A DNA stretch of 64,000 nt from Cacajao melanocephalus (lineage: Eukaryota; Chordata; Mammalia; Primates; Pitheciidae): contig CAUYLG010021489.1 in NCBI GenBank assembly GCA_963573385.1, positions 17,421 to 81,420 on the forward strand. Direction: 5' to 3'. The notes beneath the pieces were generated by a model. The model was given only the letters and a program-made list of their open reading frames with translations, did not search any database and had not been told where the DNA came from. Numbering within the stretch: the first letter of the stretch is position 1; every line of letters starts with the position of its first letter. Shown here piece by piece: positions 14,032-26,532 of this stretch. A program made the position numbers and the translations under genes.

Positions 14032-14415
14032 TGTATTAGTCTGTTATCACACTACTATAAAGAACCACCTAAAATTGGGTAATTTGTAAAGAAAAGAGGT
14101 TTACTTGACTCAAAGTACTGCACACCTAATAGGAAGCATGACAAGCAGGCCTCAGAAAACTTACAACCATAGTAGAAGGCAAAAGAGAAGCAAGCACGTC
14201 TTATCATGGAATACCAGGAGGGAGAGAGTGAGAAAGAGAGAGAGAGAGAGAGAGAAAGGAAGTTACACACTTTTAAACCATCAGATCTCACGAGAAGTCA
14301 CTTATTATTACAAGAACTCATGATCTAATCACCTCCAACCAGTTCCCTCCCCTGATACATCAGGACTACAATTTGATATCAGATTTGGGTGAGAACACAG
14401 AGACAAACCATATTA
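14032..14415 (-). mobile_element. MST LTR (left copy; 3' LTR in element orientation)
   Basis: Antisense MaLR LTR running from TGTATTAGTCTGTTATCACA to ACAAACCATATTA, with TGGGTAATTTGTAAAG, a GA-rich tract at 14219-14258 and CCATCAGATCTCACGAGAAG, all typical of MST LTRs. It is paired with a second LTR at 16064-16414 around an internal region, so the element is not a solo LTR. Confidence 0.9.
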
Positions 14416-16063
14416 TTCTGCCTCTGGCACCTCTCAAATCTCGTTATTCTCACCCTTTAAAACTAACCAAGCCTTACCAACAGTCCTCCAACCACCCCAA
14501 AGCTTAACTCATTCCAGCATTAAGTCAGAAGTCCAAGACTAAAGTCTCATCTGACACAAAGCAAGTTCCTTTTGTCTATGTGCCTGTAAAATCAAAAGCA
14601 AATTACCTACCTCCTACATACAATGGGGGTACAGATATTAGGCAAATGCTCCCATTACAAAAGGAATAAGTTGGCCAAAACAAAAGAACTGCAGGGCCTA
14701 TGAAAGTCCAAAACCCAGTGGAGTAGTCATTAAATCATAATGCTCTGAAAAAATATTTGACTCCATCCCTCACAACCAGGGCACACTGATGCAAGTTGTG
14801 GGCTCCCACAACCTTGGGAAGCTCCAGACCTGTGGCTCTGCAGGGTACAGCCTCCTTCTTGGCTGCTTTCATGGGCTGGCATTGCATGTCTGTGGCTTTT
14901 CCAGATCTGTGGTGCATCAGTCAGTGGATCTACAATTCTGGGGTCCGGAAGATAATGGTCCTCTTCTCACAGATCCACTAAGCAGTACCTCAGTGGTAAC
15001 TCTGTGTGCAGGCTCTGACCCCACATTTTCCCTCCAAATTGCCCTATAGTAGAAGTTCTCTATGAGGGCTCCTCCTCTGCATCTGGCTTCTTCCTGGGTA
15101 TTTAGGTATTTCCATATATCATTTGAAATGTAGGCAGAGTACCTAAACCTCAACTCTTGCCTTTGTGTACCCACAGGCCCCATACCATGTGGACATTGCC
15201 AAAGCTTGGGGTTTGTACCTTCTGAATCAGTGGCTCGAGCTGCGCCTTGGTCCCTTTTAGCCACAGCTGGAGGTGGAGTGGCTGGGATGCAAGGTGCCAT
15301 GTTCTGGGGCTGCACATAGCATTGGGATCCTGTGCCGGGCCCACAAAATCATTTTTCCCTCCCAACCCTCTGGGTCTGTGATGAGATACGCTTTTGCAAA
15401 GGTCTCTGACATGCCCTGGAAACATTTACACTATTGTCTTTGGTAATAACATGCAGCTCCTCATTACTTAGGCAAGTTTCTGCAACCATCTTTAATTTCT
15501 CCCTAGATGTTGTGTTGTTGTTTTTTGTTTGTTCGTTTTGTTTTTTACCATATGGTCAGGCTGCAAATTTTCCAGACTTTTATACTCTGCCTTTAAATAG
15601 ATGTTACAGTTTCAGACTATCTCTTTCTTCACACATATGAGCATTCCCTTTTAGAAATAGCCAGGTCATATGACTGCATACTTTTAGCAAAAGCCAGGTT
15701 ATATCTTGAATGCTTTGCTGCTTAGAAATTTGTCTGGCCAGTTATCCTAAATCATCTTTCTCAAGTTTGAAGTTCCACAGATCTCTAGGGCAAGGGTAAA
15801 ATGCAAGAGTAACCTTTATTTCAGTTCCCAATATTTTCTCACCTCCATCTGAGATCACCTTAGCCTGGACTTCACTTTTCATATCACTACCAGCACTTTG
15901 ATCAAAATTATTCAACAGCTCTCTAGGAAGACTTTCCCATATTCTCCTGTCTTCTATTGTGCCCTCCAAACTGTTCCAACTTCTACCCATTATCCGGCTC
16001 CAAAGTTGCTTCCACATTGACAGGTATTTTTATAGCAGTAACCTAGTATCAGTACCAATTTTC
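14416..16063 (-). mobile_element. MST internal region (non-coding remnant)
   Basis: Sequence between the two LTRs matches the MaLR internal type shared with the THE1 internal region at 27793-29864. Shared phrases are CTGTGGCATT/CTGTGGCTCTGCAGGG near 14830, TGACATGCCCTGGA near 15408, GCTTAGAAATTT near 15720 and CACAGATCTCTAGGGCA near 15776. Frames up to 132 codons (14917-15315 on the minus strand) are open only by chance or as decayed gag-like remnants. There is no RT, protease or integrase, as usual for MaLR elements. Confidence 0.87.
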
Positions 16064-16414
16064 TGTGTTAGTCTGTTATCACATTGCTGTGAATAACACC
16101 TGAGATTGGGTTTAATTGACTTACAGTACTGCAGGATTAACAGGAAGCATGATTAGAGGGCCTTAGGAAATTTACAATATGCTGGAAGCAAGCACATCCT
16201 TACCTTGGCGAAGCAGGAGAGAGAGAGCAAGAGAGAAAGTTCCACAAACTTTTAAATCATGAGATCTCATGAGAACTCACTCACTATCATAAGAACAGCA
16301 CAGGGGAAATCTGTCCTCATGATCCAATCACCTACCAATAGTCCACTCTCCTTACACATGGAGATTACAATTTGACATGAGAATTGAAATGGGACACAGA
16401 GACAAACCATATTA
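16064..16414 (-). mobile_element. MST LTR (right copy; 5' LTR in element orientation)
   Basis: Runs from TGTGTTAGTCTGTTATCACA to GACAAACCATATTA and matches the left LTR, with small indels (351 versus 384 bp). The pentamers outside the element, TTGTG (14027-14031) and TTGGG (16415-16419), form a 5-bp target duplication with one change. Together with the MLT1 halves on either side this marks the exact insertion limits. Confidence 0.9.
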
Positions 16415-16471
16415 TTGGGCATCAAATTTCAATATGAGTTTTGGTGGGGACAAATAATTTTCAAAACATAA
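16415..16471 (-). mobile_element. MLT1 LTR, left-hand remainder after MST insertion
   Basis: CATCAAATTTCAATATGAG followed by TTTTGGTGGGGACAAA and CAAAACATA is the terminal stretch of an antisense MLT1 LTR and continues the copy interrupted at 14031. Confidence 0.75.
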
Positions 16472-17584
16472 CGTATGGCTATCTATTTGAGTCAGAATCA
16501 TTTATTTAAATGTTTATTCTTTTTTCAGCTGCTTTCTACCCTTTTATAATTAGTCAAAAGTCTACATCTTTTGGGAGCAATTACTGGATTCTATTTTATT
16601 GATTTCCTGCACCCATATCCCACTGATTTCATTTCTGTAGTGTAATAATAAGTATCAAAGTCATCTTACTCAAGTAAAAGAGGAGGAAGCCATATTAGGC
16701 AGGAAGAGGCCATGACACAAATCTGATAAATTCTAGACCAACACAATATGATTTTCTGTACTAAAAAGGAATTTCTCTTTTGAAAGGAAAATCTAGATCC
16801 TGCTTTCCCTATCATGATTAGTTAGTACTGTGCTTAGTTACTACCTGGTAGCTACACAGAAAGAGCATGACTTTTTGTTAAATATTATAGTGGATTCTGG
16901 AATTCTAAAAACTAGGGGCTGTAAGTCAACTTCTTCACTCTAGACAGCAAATTCTTTCTTGGAAGGGATAATGAGCATCTCACTTCTAGGGCTGCTGCAT
17001 GTATTAATGTTTTCTGCCTCCAGAGAATATTTATGTTTGCCTCTACCAGGTGGCTATGTCAGATCACCTTAACCTAATCAACAGCTGGGAAGATGTCAAG
17101 CTGTGCTTCAGTTTTAGTAATAATCCATTCATTACAATAAAGACTTTAAGTACTGAAAGAAAGATACAATAGTAAAGCAAATATTAGGTTTAGGGAGGCA
17201 GTGATGTTGAAAAATAACAATGTTTATTGATAAAAGAGATACCCATTGTTACTACAGAAGCAGCACAAAATCATGACCAGTTATTTTCTACTGCATATAC
17301 TGTAGACTATTTTAATCTTCCCAATTATCCATGCTTCCTTACTTAATAGTCTTTAGACTATAAAATTCTCCATAGGCTTCCTGTATATCTTCCAGCTCTA
17401 CTTATTAATTAACTACCTTAAATGTTTAACTGCTGAAAGAACTTGCTGGACTCAGTTTACACTCTTGGAATAGATTTATTATGGGTTAAGGATACTATAT
17501 ACCAATAGAAGGAAAGAAATTATATTTTAAAGGGAATCTTAAGTGTATGCTAAAATCAATGATGGTCATGAACAAAAATAGAAA
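16472..17584. other. No gene seen; unassigned sequence
   Basis: No recognisable repeat family or coding signal. Confidence 0.6.
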
Positions 17585-17975
17585 AATATAGCATATCCAG
17601 TTAAATTCAGCAATATATGAAGATGATAGTCCACCATGACCCACTAGAATTGGGAGTATTTGGCAAAATATAATATGTACTCATGACAAAACTCCTCAGT
17701 ACACTAAAAAGAAAAGAGAATGTTTTCAATATGATAAAAGATATCTATATAAACCTACTGCTAACATCAGACACACTGCTCATATTTTGAATACTCTACC
17801 TTCCCTTCTGTTAGAAACAAAGCAAGTATGTCTACTATCAGTCACAGATACCAGATTTAGATTGTAAAGAGGTCTTAACAAATTCAACTAGGAAAAGAAA
17901 ATGTAAAAAGGCATAACAATTTAATAGAAAGGAGGACGTGTCTGTCTTACAGCCATATTAGAAATAATATATTTA
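17585..17975 (+). mobile_element. Old L1 ORF2 fragment
   Basis: A diverged plus-strand match to the ORF2 segment after the RT core: GATAAAAGATATCTATATAA, CTGCTAACATCAGACACA, AGAAACAAAGCAAGTATGTC and CAACTAGGAAAAGAAAATG in the right order. It is indel-rich and non-coding. Confidence 0.65.
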
Positions 17976-19000
17976 TTATTATCTACTAAAAGTAATATGT
18001 TTAGTAATGCTGCATGTTACATAAACTTTAGCTGTTTTTAGTAATAGCATTTTGAAGTATTTCATGACTTATATTACTTTGAAAAAAACAATGTACACTA
18101 AATTAATAAATAATAATCAGTTTTCACTAAATATATGCTCTTTGTTGTATTTAAAAATCAATAATATTTAAACCAATATTTCTATGAAAAGGTACATTAT
18201 GTCAGATGGTAGATTCTTAGGATAGTCTGAGAAAATATGACTAAAAACTACTGATAAAATTGTAGGAAGAAATGTAAAAAACTTACAAATGTGTGAAACA
18301 ATTAAATTAATTAATATAAAAGTGTATGTATGGAGCCCTTGATATACTATCCAAGTTCCTTCAAATACAAAAAAGCAACATAAAAGTTGACAATTTTGAC
18401 CAAGCTTAATAAACAGGTGAAAAAATTACAATCATCATATAAATGAAGACAAAATTAGAAAAATAAGAAGAATAAATCAATATTATTTACAAGTGGCAAT
18501 TTAGTAAAGAGAACAGAAAATGGAAATTTAAAAAGTGAGTCAAAGAAAATATGAATAAAAGATCAAATGGAACCATAGACCAAATTATAAAGTCTAAAAT
18601 TTGGGAAAGAGTTGGAGAAGATCCTATAGCATTACTCAGTTACCCCTGGGACACTAGATGTTGGAATAATAATTAGCTCTATTTGTTAAAATGACAAATG
18701 TCAACACCTCAATCATTATACAATGTCTTTATTTTTCCCTAATAAAAGTTACTTACCTTTATTTGGAGTTATATCCTCTATGTCATCTGACCATCAAAAT
18801 TACCACTATAAGAGGAAAGAGGAATAGCTGAGGCACCTGAGTTTCTAAGTGCCTTTGCCTAGAAATGACACATTTCATGATTTTTCTTGACCTCTCAGGT
18901 ACCATCAGTCACATGATATCTATCTAAGAAATATAGAAGAGCTCAAAAAATATTAGAGCAACCTCTTTTATTTCAAAAATATGTTCATTAACTTCATGCT
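17976..19000. other. No gene seen; AT-rich unassigned sequence
   Basis: AT-rich DNA without recognisable elements. Confidence 0.6.
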
Positions 19001-19356
19001 TGATACGGTTTTGCTCTGTCTCCCCACACAAACCTTACCTTGAATCGTAATAATTCCCATGTGTCAAAGCAGGAACAAGTGGATGTAACTGGATCATAAA
19101 GGTGATTTCCCTGTGCTGTTCTTGTGATAAAGAGTGATTTTCACAAGATCTAATGGTTTTATAGGCGTCTGGCATTTCCCTCACTTGCACTCATTCTTTC
19201 TCCAGCTGCCCTGTGAAGAGGAGATTTCTGTCATAATTGTAGGTTTCCTGAGGCCTCCTCAGCCATGTGGAACTGTGAGTCAATTAAACCTCTGTTCTTT
19301 AAAAATCACCCAGTCTCAGGTATATCTTTATGGCAGCGTGAGGTTAAGCTAATACA
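19001..19356 (+). mobile_element. Solo MaLR LTR (MSTD/MLT1A-like)
   Basis: Starts TGATACGGTTTTGCTCTGTC and ends GTTAAGCTAATACA, with AAGATCTAATGGTTTTATA, TTTCCTGAGGCCTCCTCAGC and the ATTAAA polyadenylation motif in TGAGTCAATTAAACCTC near 19274. Sense orientation and full LTR length with no internal region. The flanking 5-mers are not a convincing duplication. Confidence 0.9.
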
Positions 19357-21042
19357 GTGTTTGAATTTTTTAAATTCTATTAGTATATTTAGGCTGTTCA
19401 TAATATATATCTTGTATATTATATCATATATATAACATTACATATATAAGAAAAGATATGTTTAAAAAGTAACATTTTTCTGTGTAACATAAAACTGTAT
19501 AGTTGGTGGATAAGACGTGGGAAATACTTCATACTGCATCATTTGATATTATTTTCTATTGGGAAACAGGACAATAATCATTAGAAGTTCAAGAAAATTA
19601 AAACATATGCCTATAAATGCTTGTAACTCTACATTGCGAAGTGTAAGAGTTCAAGTATTTGTTGAATTAAGTATTATTTTTTTGCCAAACTTTAGGTAGA
19701 AAAAAAATTATCAGATCTTCCAAAACTATTTTAAAAACTGAGTAGCATGCTTATTTTAGCATGTTGTAACTTAATCAGGTAAGATTGCATTATTTTTGCA
19801 ATTTCATAATAATTAATAAACATAATTTTATTTTCAACATTTTATTTACTTTTCTGTACATTTTAAATGGTAATCATGATTTTCTCACTTACATAAATTT
19901 GTTATTTTTGAACTATGCTTTGCAACTATTTTCCAAATATTTTGTTTGGTATTATTTTCAGAAATTTTAGATATTTTGTCATTTTTATGTGCAGGATATT
20001 TTATTTTATGAGATTACATTCACGAGTATTTTGCTGCAATCTTGAGAAGGCTTTCTGTATCTAGATATAAAATATGTAAGCTTTAACATATATGAGAGAT
20101 TTTGCTTTAGTTTAGCTCTTTATGATGTCATGCATTACATACAATTTTTTAAATTACCTTGAAATTATCTAATTAATAGCATATTCATATACATATAGTT
20201 ATTTCTGATTAAAACCCTATTTTCTTAGTAGTATTTTTGAAAATATTTGTCTCCTAATTTGCAAATCCGAATTTAATAAAGTCTATTTTATATATATATT
20301 TCTTCTGTATTCTCTACACCATCATTAGACTATTATCTGTTATTGTTGTCAACATTCGTTTTTTTCTGACTATTGAAACTATACATCTTACTTTAAACTA
20401 TACATCTTACGTTATCCTGAAAAATGCACTACATATGGGAAAGTAAATCAAGTGTCCTTATGTTTCTTTTATCATTACTCAAGACCTCACTTATTTCTTT
20501 ACCTATTTTCCAATGATACTTTTCAACCATATAAAATACATTTATGACATCATTCTATACATACTATTTATCTATTTTGTTCACATTTCTTTACTTTTCA
20601 TTATAAATCTTTATAGTTCGAGTTGCTATTCACAGAAGTTTTATTATCTTTCAAAACTGACTTTCTTATTTCAGTCTCATACTTGATATTGTTTATTTTT
20701 GAACAACATACCTTGTTTCTTTATGTTATTATTTTATTCATGACTTCAACATTCTCTTCGTCTCTGGCTTACATAATTTATTTGATAATGACATGTCAAC
20801 ATATTTGTGGGTTCTAACTATATTATTTTCAATTAGCATAGGTTTCAAATAAAAGGTATAGATTGTTTTAGTTCATTTTAACTTTTGATTTTATTTCTCA
20901 CATCTCCTTCATCCAAATTAAAAAACAGTGATCAACCCAGTCTAGCAGAGTTCACATGTAATATGGTCTCAATTGCCTCCCAGCTTCTTTTTGTTTTTGT
21001 TTTTCTTCTCTTTGATGACCTGTAGTTAAGTTGCAAAAGTGC

Positions 21043-21044
<2 letters not shown>
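19357..21044. other. No gene seen; very AT-rich unassigned sequence
   Basis: Nothing recognised except a 16-bp direct repeat (AAACTATACATCTTAC at 20376-20391 and 20395-20410, period 19). Several short plus-strand frames are leucine/phenylalanine-rich readings of AT-rich DNA. Confidence 0.6.

Positions 21045-21080
<36 letters not shown>
21045..21080. repeat. (GT)n microsatellite
   Basis: An uninterrupted GT run at 21051-21080 preceded by GTGTAT. It generates the TH-repeat and CV-repeat frames seen on the two strands. Confidence 0.97.
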
Positions 21081-21084
<4 letters not shown>

Positions 21085-21133
21085 CAGGTCTGTTATAGAT
21101 TTTCCAAATATTCCTTCTTTATTTTGCCTGTAA

Positions 21134-21478
21134 TTAAAAGTACTCATGTTCTTTTCCCACTTTTTGATGGGCTTGTTTGTTTTATTCGTGTAAATTTGTT
21201 TAATTTCTTTGTAGATTCTGTATATAGCCCTTTGTCAGATGGATAGATTGCAAAATTTTTCTCTTATTCTGTCGGTTGCCTGTTCACTCTGATGATAGTT
21301 TCTTTTACTGTGAAGAAGCTCTTTAGTTTAATTAGATCCCATTTGTCAATATTGGCTTTCGTTGCCATTGCTTTTAGTGTTTTAGTCATAAAGTTTTTAC
21401 TCATGCCTTTGTCATGAATGGTATTGCCTATGTTTTCTTCCAGGGTTTTTATGGTTTTTGGTCTTATGTTTAAGCCCA
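21134..21478 (-). mobile_element. L1PA/L1P inverted 5' segment (twin-primed L1)
   Basis: Antisense L1 ORF2 (CCCACTTTTTGATGGGCTTG, then GTAGATTCTGTATATAGCCC and CTTATGTTTAAGCCCAG) ends at 21478, where L1 resumes on the plus strand further downstream in ORF2. About 300 bp of ORF2 between the halves is missing, as is usual for 5' inversion with internal deletion. Confidence 0.9.
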
Positions 21479-21962
21479 GGTATGTTTATTGCAGCACTGT
21501 TCACAATAGCAAAGACTTGGAACCAACCCAAATGCCCATCAATGATAGACTGGATAAAGAAAATATGGCACATATACACCATGGAATACTATGCAGCTAT
21601 AAAAAAGGATGCACTCATGTCCTTTGCAGGGACATGGATAAAGCTAGAAACCATCATTCTTAGCAAACTAACACAGGAACAGAAAACCAAATACCACATG
21701 TTCTCACTCATAAGTGGGAGTTGAACAATGAGAGCACATGGACACAGGAATAGGAACATCACACACCAGGACCTGTCAGGGAGTGGATGATTAGGGAAGG
21801 GATAGCATTAGGAGAAATACCTAATGTAGATGATGGATTGATGGGTGCAGCAAACCACCATGGCACGTGTATACCTATGTAACAAACTTGTATGTTCTGC
21901 ACATGTATCTCAGAACTTAAGGTATTATAATAATAATATAATTAAATTTAAAAAATAAAAAA
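21479..21962 (+). mobile_element. L1PA/L1P 3' part with A-rich tail
   Basis: Starts GTATGTTTATTGCAGCACTG, continues through the last ORF2 codons (frame 21458-21724 spans the end of ORF2) and a 3' UTR with CACCATGGCACGTGTATACC, and ends in an A-rich tail with AATAATAATATAATT units. It is the sense partner of the inverted segment just upstream. The target duplication is too diverged to call. Confidence 0.92.
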
Positions 21963-23271
21963 ATCTTCCATGAAAGTTAGAAATATAACAAAGATAAATG
22001 GATTAGAATGGCTGTCAATCAAGAGTTGCATTGCTTTTCACAATTCCCTACACTGCCCATTTGAACAGATAGAATTCCCAACATGCAGAAAAATAACATA
22101 AACTAGAACTAACAAGTAGCTGTTTAATACAACTGGATACATAGATGAACAATAGATGCATAAAATCACAAATTTCCACCTAATTTTATGTAGCTATTTG
22201 TGTTCATAAAATGTTCAGAAATAAATTTATATGTTGCATTTTGTTTCTTAGTTTGCTTATCTGTTCATTTGATATTATTTTCAAAAATCATTGCCCCAAA
22301 GTATAAATTTTGACTCGTTGATTTGTTGTGAAAAGTAAATTTATAAAACGGACACATGTACTATTCATAAAAATAAGCCAGCTTCTGTGATGATTATATA
22401 TTAAAATTAAAAATAAACAATAAAAGACTGAACCTTAATAATTTGAAGTTTATGTGGACTTTGGATTAATGAAAAATTTTAAACAAGTTATTACAAATGT
22501 CAAAGAGTATTGAAAATAATAACACTTTTTAGTAAAATCTATGCAATACCCTGCAATCTCAAAATGTAAATAACTAAATTTGACCTAGAGAAAATTGAAA
22601 ACTTACAGAAGTTCATTACTTAGGAAAAATTAAAGATGGTATTAACTTTTCTATAATTGAGGCTATTTATAATATAGAAAAATATAAAATGGGGATGAAC
22701 ATCTCACAGAGTATTTTAAGGGTTACATGAATTATGCTTTAAAAGAGATTTTGATAAATGCCTGTTGTGCATTAGAAACTTAGTTTATATTATTGCTTTT
22801 ATTAAATATGTAATTTTATACAACTTTCATATAGTACATTCCAAATTAAATCCTAAAATAAAAGTCATGTAAGGCTTTTTGAGAGATTACATGTAAAATG
22901 TAGGTTTGAGAAATTATTCAATAAGATATTTTACGGAACCAAACATATAAAAATAACATACTTGGTGAGATTAAAAATGAACACTTGCTGAAAAATTTTC
23001 CGCAAATAAACGTAATAGATAAACTAAAATTTAGAAAACAATCGAGCTTGGCAATGCACAGAACATAGTATTATTTATATTGTGATTAAATATCAAGAAA
23101 ATAGTTTTTAATTAATAATATGTTAATTAATTAAAATATTAACTGATAATACTAATGAATAAATGTTAACAAGTATTCCATATATTAATATATCAATAAT
23201 TTTTGCACGTTGACAGTTATATACAAATCAGTGGAGAATTGAACAAATATAAAGGCAAGGTACAAGCTGAA
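21963..23271. other. No gene seen; very AT-rich unassigned sequence
   Basis: Long A/T-rich tract with TTAATTAATTA-like clusters around 23110; no repeat family or coding frame recognised. Confidence 0.6.
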
Positions 23272-23626
23272 GCTGGGAGCAATGGCTGAAACCTGTAATC
23301 CCAGAACTTTGGGAAGCTGAGGTGGGAAAACTGCTTGCACTCAGGAATTCCATACTAGACTGAGCAACGTAGAGAAGGGAGAGGACCTTCTCTCTCTCTC
23401 CTCTCTCTCTCTCTTACTCTCAATCTCTCTCTCTCTAAAAAAAAAAAAAAAAAAAGGCTGAGTGTGGTGGCATATGCATAGTCCTAGCTACTTAGAGACT
23501 AAAATAGGAGGATCACTTGAGCCCAGGAGTTGGAGGTTGCAGTGAGCCATGATGATTGCACCACTGCACACCAGACTGTGAAACAGAACAAGATACTGTC
23601 TCAAAAACAAACAAACAAACAAAAAA
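23272..23626 (+). mobile_element. Alu: AluJ with CT-rich insertion between monomers
   Basis: Both monomers are present. Diagnostic older features are CACTTGAGCCCAGGAGTT and GAGCAACGTAGAG (AluJ-type). Ends in a CAAA-rich tail (CAAACAAACAAACAAAAAAC). The middle is expanded by a CT microsatellite and an A run (23385-23456). The minus-strand frame 23488-23790 is an antisense reading. Confidence 0.9.
23385..23456. repeat. Impure (CT)n tract plus A run
   Basis: CTCTCTCTCT blocks from 23385 to 23437 with a few interruptions, then about 19 A residues to 23456, sitting at the mid-element A-rich linker of the AluJ. Confidence 0.93.
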
Positions 23627-25458
23627 CTAACCAAAGAAACAAACACAAAAGGCAAGTTATAGAAAATTAAATATGAATGATCAATAAACAAGAAAAATGG
23701 AGATGGGGAAATGGAAATCAAATAGCAAGAAGCTATTACTTTATATATATTGTAGGTAAAATTATAATAATCATTCATCATCATTATCATCTGGTAATAA
23801 TTATTGCTTTATTTACAAGAGAAAATGAACAGAATCATATGTAATTGGCAAACATGTGACTAATTTCACTGTTATTTGTTTCTTGTGCTTTTGTTTCTAC
23901 TTTAGAAAATTAATCTGGAATTCCAGTACTTTTTTAGGTACTTGAAATCAATTTCATAAAATAAAACCTTTAGTATATAAAAATAGATACAATATTATGA
24001 ATATTAAAATAGTTAAGTTAGGGTATATTAAAGGCATAAAAAGCCTTAAGACTAACAATGCAGATTTATTCCTAATAACTTGGAGAAAATTTTATGATTG
24101 GCTATTTAGTGAGAAAAGCAAAATTAATTAAAATGCTATAATCACAGTTATATATTTATATACAAATGTTGGTCATCTATACATCAAAAAATAAAATTTA
24201 AAATAAAAAGGGTAATATCTACACAACACCTCCACGTATGTATCCAATAGATTACACATAAATGAACAAATAGCAGCCTTTCTGGTTCTTAATTATGAAA
24301 TGTAAAGGTGACTTAAAGTATATTTGAAATAACATAGCTGACATCATTACCTAGTTTCATATCACTTTATGGATATATGTGTTAGTATTTGAACATATTC
24401 TACCTTTTTGCTCTTTGTAAAACTGACAAAGATTCGAATATTTATTTATTTATATCCTGCAGCTTTAAAAACAGTAAGTACATTATGTTTACAGAAAATT
24501 AATATTCATCTAGAGAGTTAAACATTTAGTTGAAATGGTACAAAATCCAAATAGTGTGATTATAACTTCTTCCTCTGATTCAAGAGTTAAATTCTTTTGT
24601 TGAAATGCCTAGTGTTTGAAAACCAATATGATATTTTGCTTCTGAGTATTTGTGAAGAACCTTGGTAGAAGAAAGATGGAGAAAAATAAAGAAAGAGAAA
24701 ACTGACAGTTTTGTTCTTGCTCCCAAAAGGTATTTTACAAACCTAAGAGCTACAGATGATTTAAAGTTTAATATTTTTGACTATAGATTTAAAAATGTAA
24801 TTACTTTGTTTTTCTCTGTTCTTCATAAGATTTGTTTTCACAATCCACATTTTTTTCAATAGCACAAGTTTTGTATTAACCTTTAGGGCAGTAGAATAAA
24901 ATTGCTACAGGTTTTGTAATTAGCTGTGGTTGTAAAAGTCAGACATTCCGAAGGCAGAACTCACTGTCACAGTGAACATCTGATGAAAGTCCAAATGCAC
25001 TTACAGAAAAAATATGTTGCTGTAGCAACCAGTCCTTGTTTGCTACCAGCAGAAGAAAAACAAACAGAAAATGAGTAAAATGCCTTACCTTCCAATTAAA
25101 ACACATAATTATTCCACATGAAATTATGCATAAGATCTTTAAATTCAACGTTTAACCAACAATAAATGACAGCAACCATTATCCGGTATTTTAAAATAAT
25201 CCCATCAGACATAGGAAATATGAATTAATATGTAAGCCTCTGAAAGTACAAATTTTGGGGCAAAAGAAATTTGCTTACTTTTAACATGATTTTATTTGGT
25301 TTGGTTTTGATTTCTCATAAAACATTTTTTCCCTGAGACTATTTGTTGCTTCCCTGGAGGTCAAACATTACCATTGATATAGTATATTAGAACGTTTTCT
25401 TCCGCATCAAAAGACATTTCTTGAGCATCTTTAGGAGGACTACAGCAAAATGGAGCCT
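23627..25458. other. No gene seen; AT-rich unassigned sequence
   Basis: No recognisable element; the frames at 24662-24862 and 24939-25148 have no support. Confidence 0.6.
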
Positions 25459-25815
25459 GTCTTAGTTTGGGCTGCTATAACAAAACCATCATAGACTGAG
25501 TAGCTCATAAACAACAAATGTTTATTTCTTACAGTTTGCAGGGCTGGGAAGTCCAAGATGGAGACTCCGTCTGATTTGATGTCTGATGAGGGCCCATTTC
25601 CTCAGAGATGACACCTGCTAGCTCTGTCCTAGAAAGTGAAGGGGGCAAAGCAGCTCCCGCATAGCCACTTCTATAAGGGTGCTAATTCTATTCATTTGGG
25701 CTTCACTGCCATGAATTAATTGTCTCCTAAAGGCCCCACCTCTTAATATCATCACATTGGAGGTTAGGTTTTAACGCATGAGTTTTGGGAGAACACAGAT
25801 ATTTAGACCATAATA
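25459..25815 (-). mobile_element. MLT1 LTR (MaLR), nearly complete
   Basis: Antisense MLT1-type LTR from TGTCTTAGTTTGGGCTGCTA to TTAGACCATAATA. The order of CAGGGCTGGGAAGTCCAAGA, TAAGGGTGCTAATTCTATTC, AGGCCCCACCTCTTAATATC and ATCACATTGGAGGTTAGG is diagnostic of this group. Diverged solo LTR. Confidence 0.87.
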
Positions 25816-25976
25816 GGAGCTTTCTTGAATGACAAAGTTCCTGGTTTCTAGAAATGCAACAAATCTAAGAAAGAACCACTTATACAATTTAAAGATGTTG
25901 AAAGAACAGCAAAAATGTGGTACAAATACAGTAAAATAAGCCTTATTACTATCACAGACAGTATTATAAATGTAAA

Positions 25977-26532
25977 TGTTAGGTGTCAATTTGGCTGTAT
26001 TAAGAAATAGCTAGAGAACTGGTACAGCATTATTTCCAGGGTATAACTACGAGGGTGTTTCTAGAAGAGAATGGCTTTTAAGTCTGAGCTGAGTGAGATA
26101 GATTGACTCTCAGTGTGGGTGGACACCATTCAATCACCTAGAGGTCTGGATAGAAACAAACAAACAAACAAAAATCAGTGAAAATAATTTATTTCTCTCT
26201 CTTCTGGAGTTGAGACACCTTCCTCCTGTCATCCTTGGACATCACAACTCTTGGCTCTCTGGCCTTGGGACGCCAGGTCTTACACACACAACCCCCATTG
26301 TTCTCAGGCCTTCAGCCTCAAGCTGAGAATTACATCATGAGCTTCTTTTGTTCTGAGGCTTTTGAACTCAAACTGCATGCAGCAGGCTACCAGCATCCCC
26401 GTGTCTGCAGTTTGCGGATGGGCTGTTGTGGAACTCCTCAGCATCCATAATTGTGTGAGCCAATTCTTCTAGTAAATCTCCTCTCATATATCTCTATCTA
26501 TTGGTTTTGTATTTCCGGAGAACCCTAATACA
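25977..26532 (+). mobile_element. ERVL-type LTR (MLT2-like), sense
   Basis: Begins TGTTAGGTGTCAATTTGGCT and ends GGAGAACCCTAATACA, with GTGGGTGGACACCATTCAATC, TTGTGTGAGCCAATTCTTCT and TCTCCTCTCATATATCTC before the end. This is the plan of MLT2-class ERVL LTRs. A CAAACAAACAAA stretch near 26157 is an insertion or expansion. The plus-strand frame 26235-26450 is fortuitous. Confidence 0.8.

Noticed and set aside
14917..15315. 132-codon minus-strand frame, the longest in the window, as a protein gene
   Set aside because: It lies wholly in the MST internal region, has no recognisable domain or promoter, and overlaps other equally open frames.
21045..21080. GT run as a regulatory Z-DNA element
   Set aside because: An ordinary dinucleotide microsatellite with no nearby gene or promoter; nothing in the sequence supports a function.
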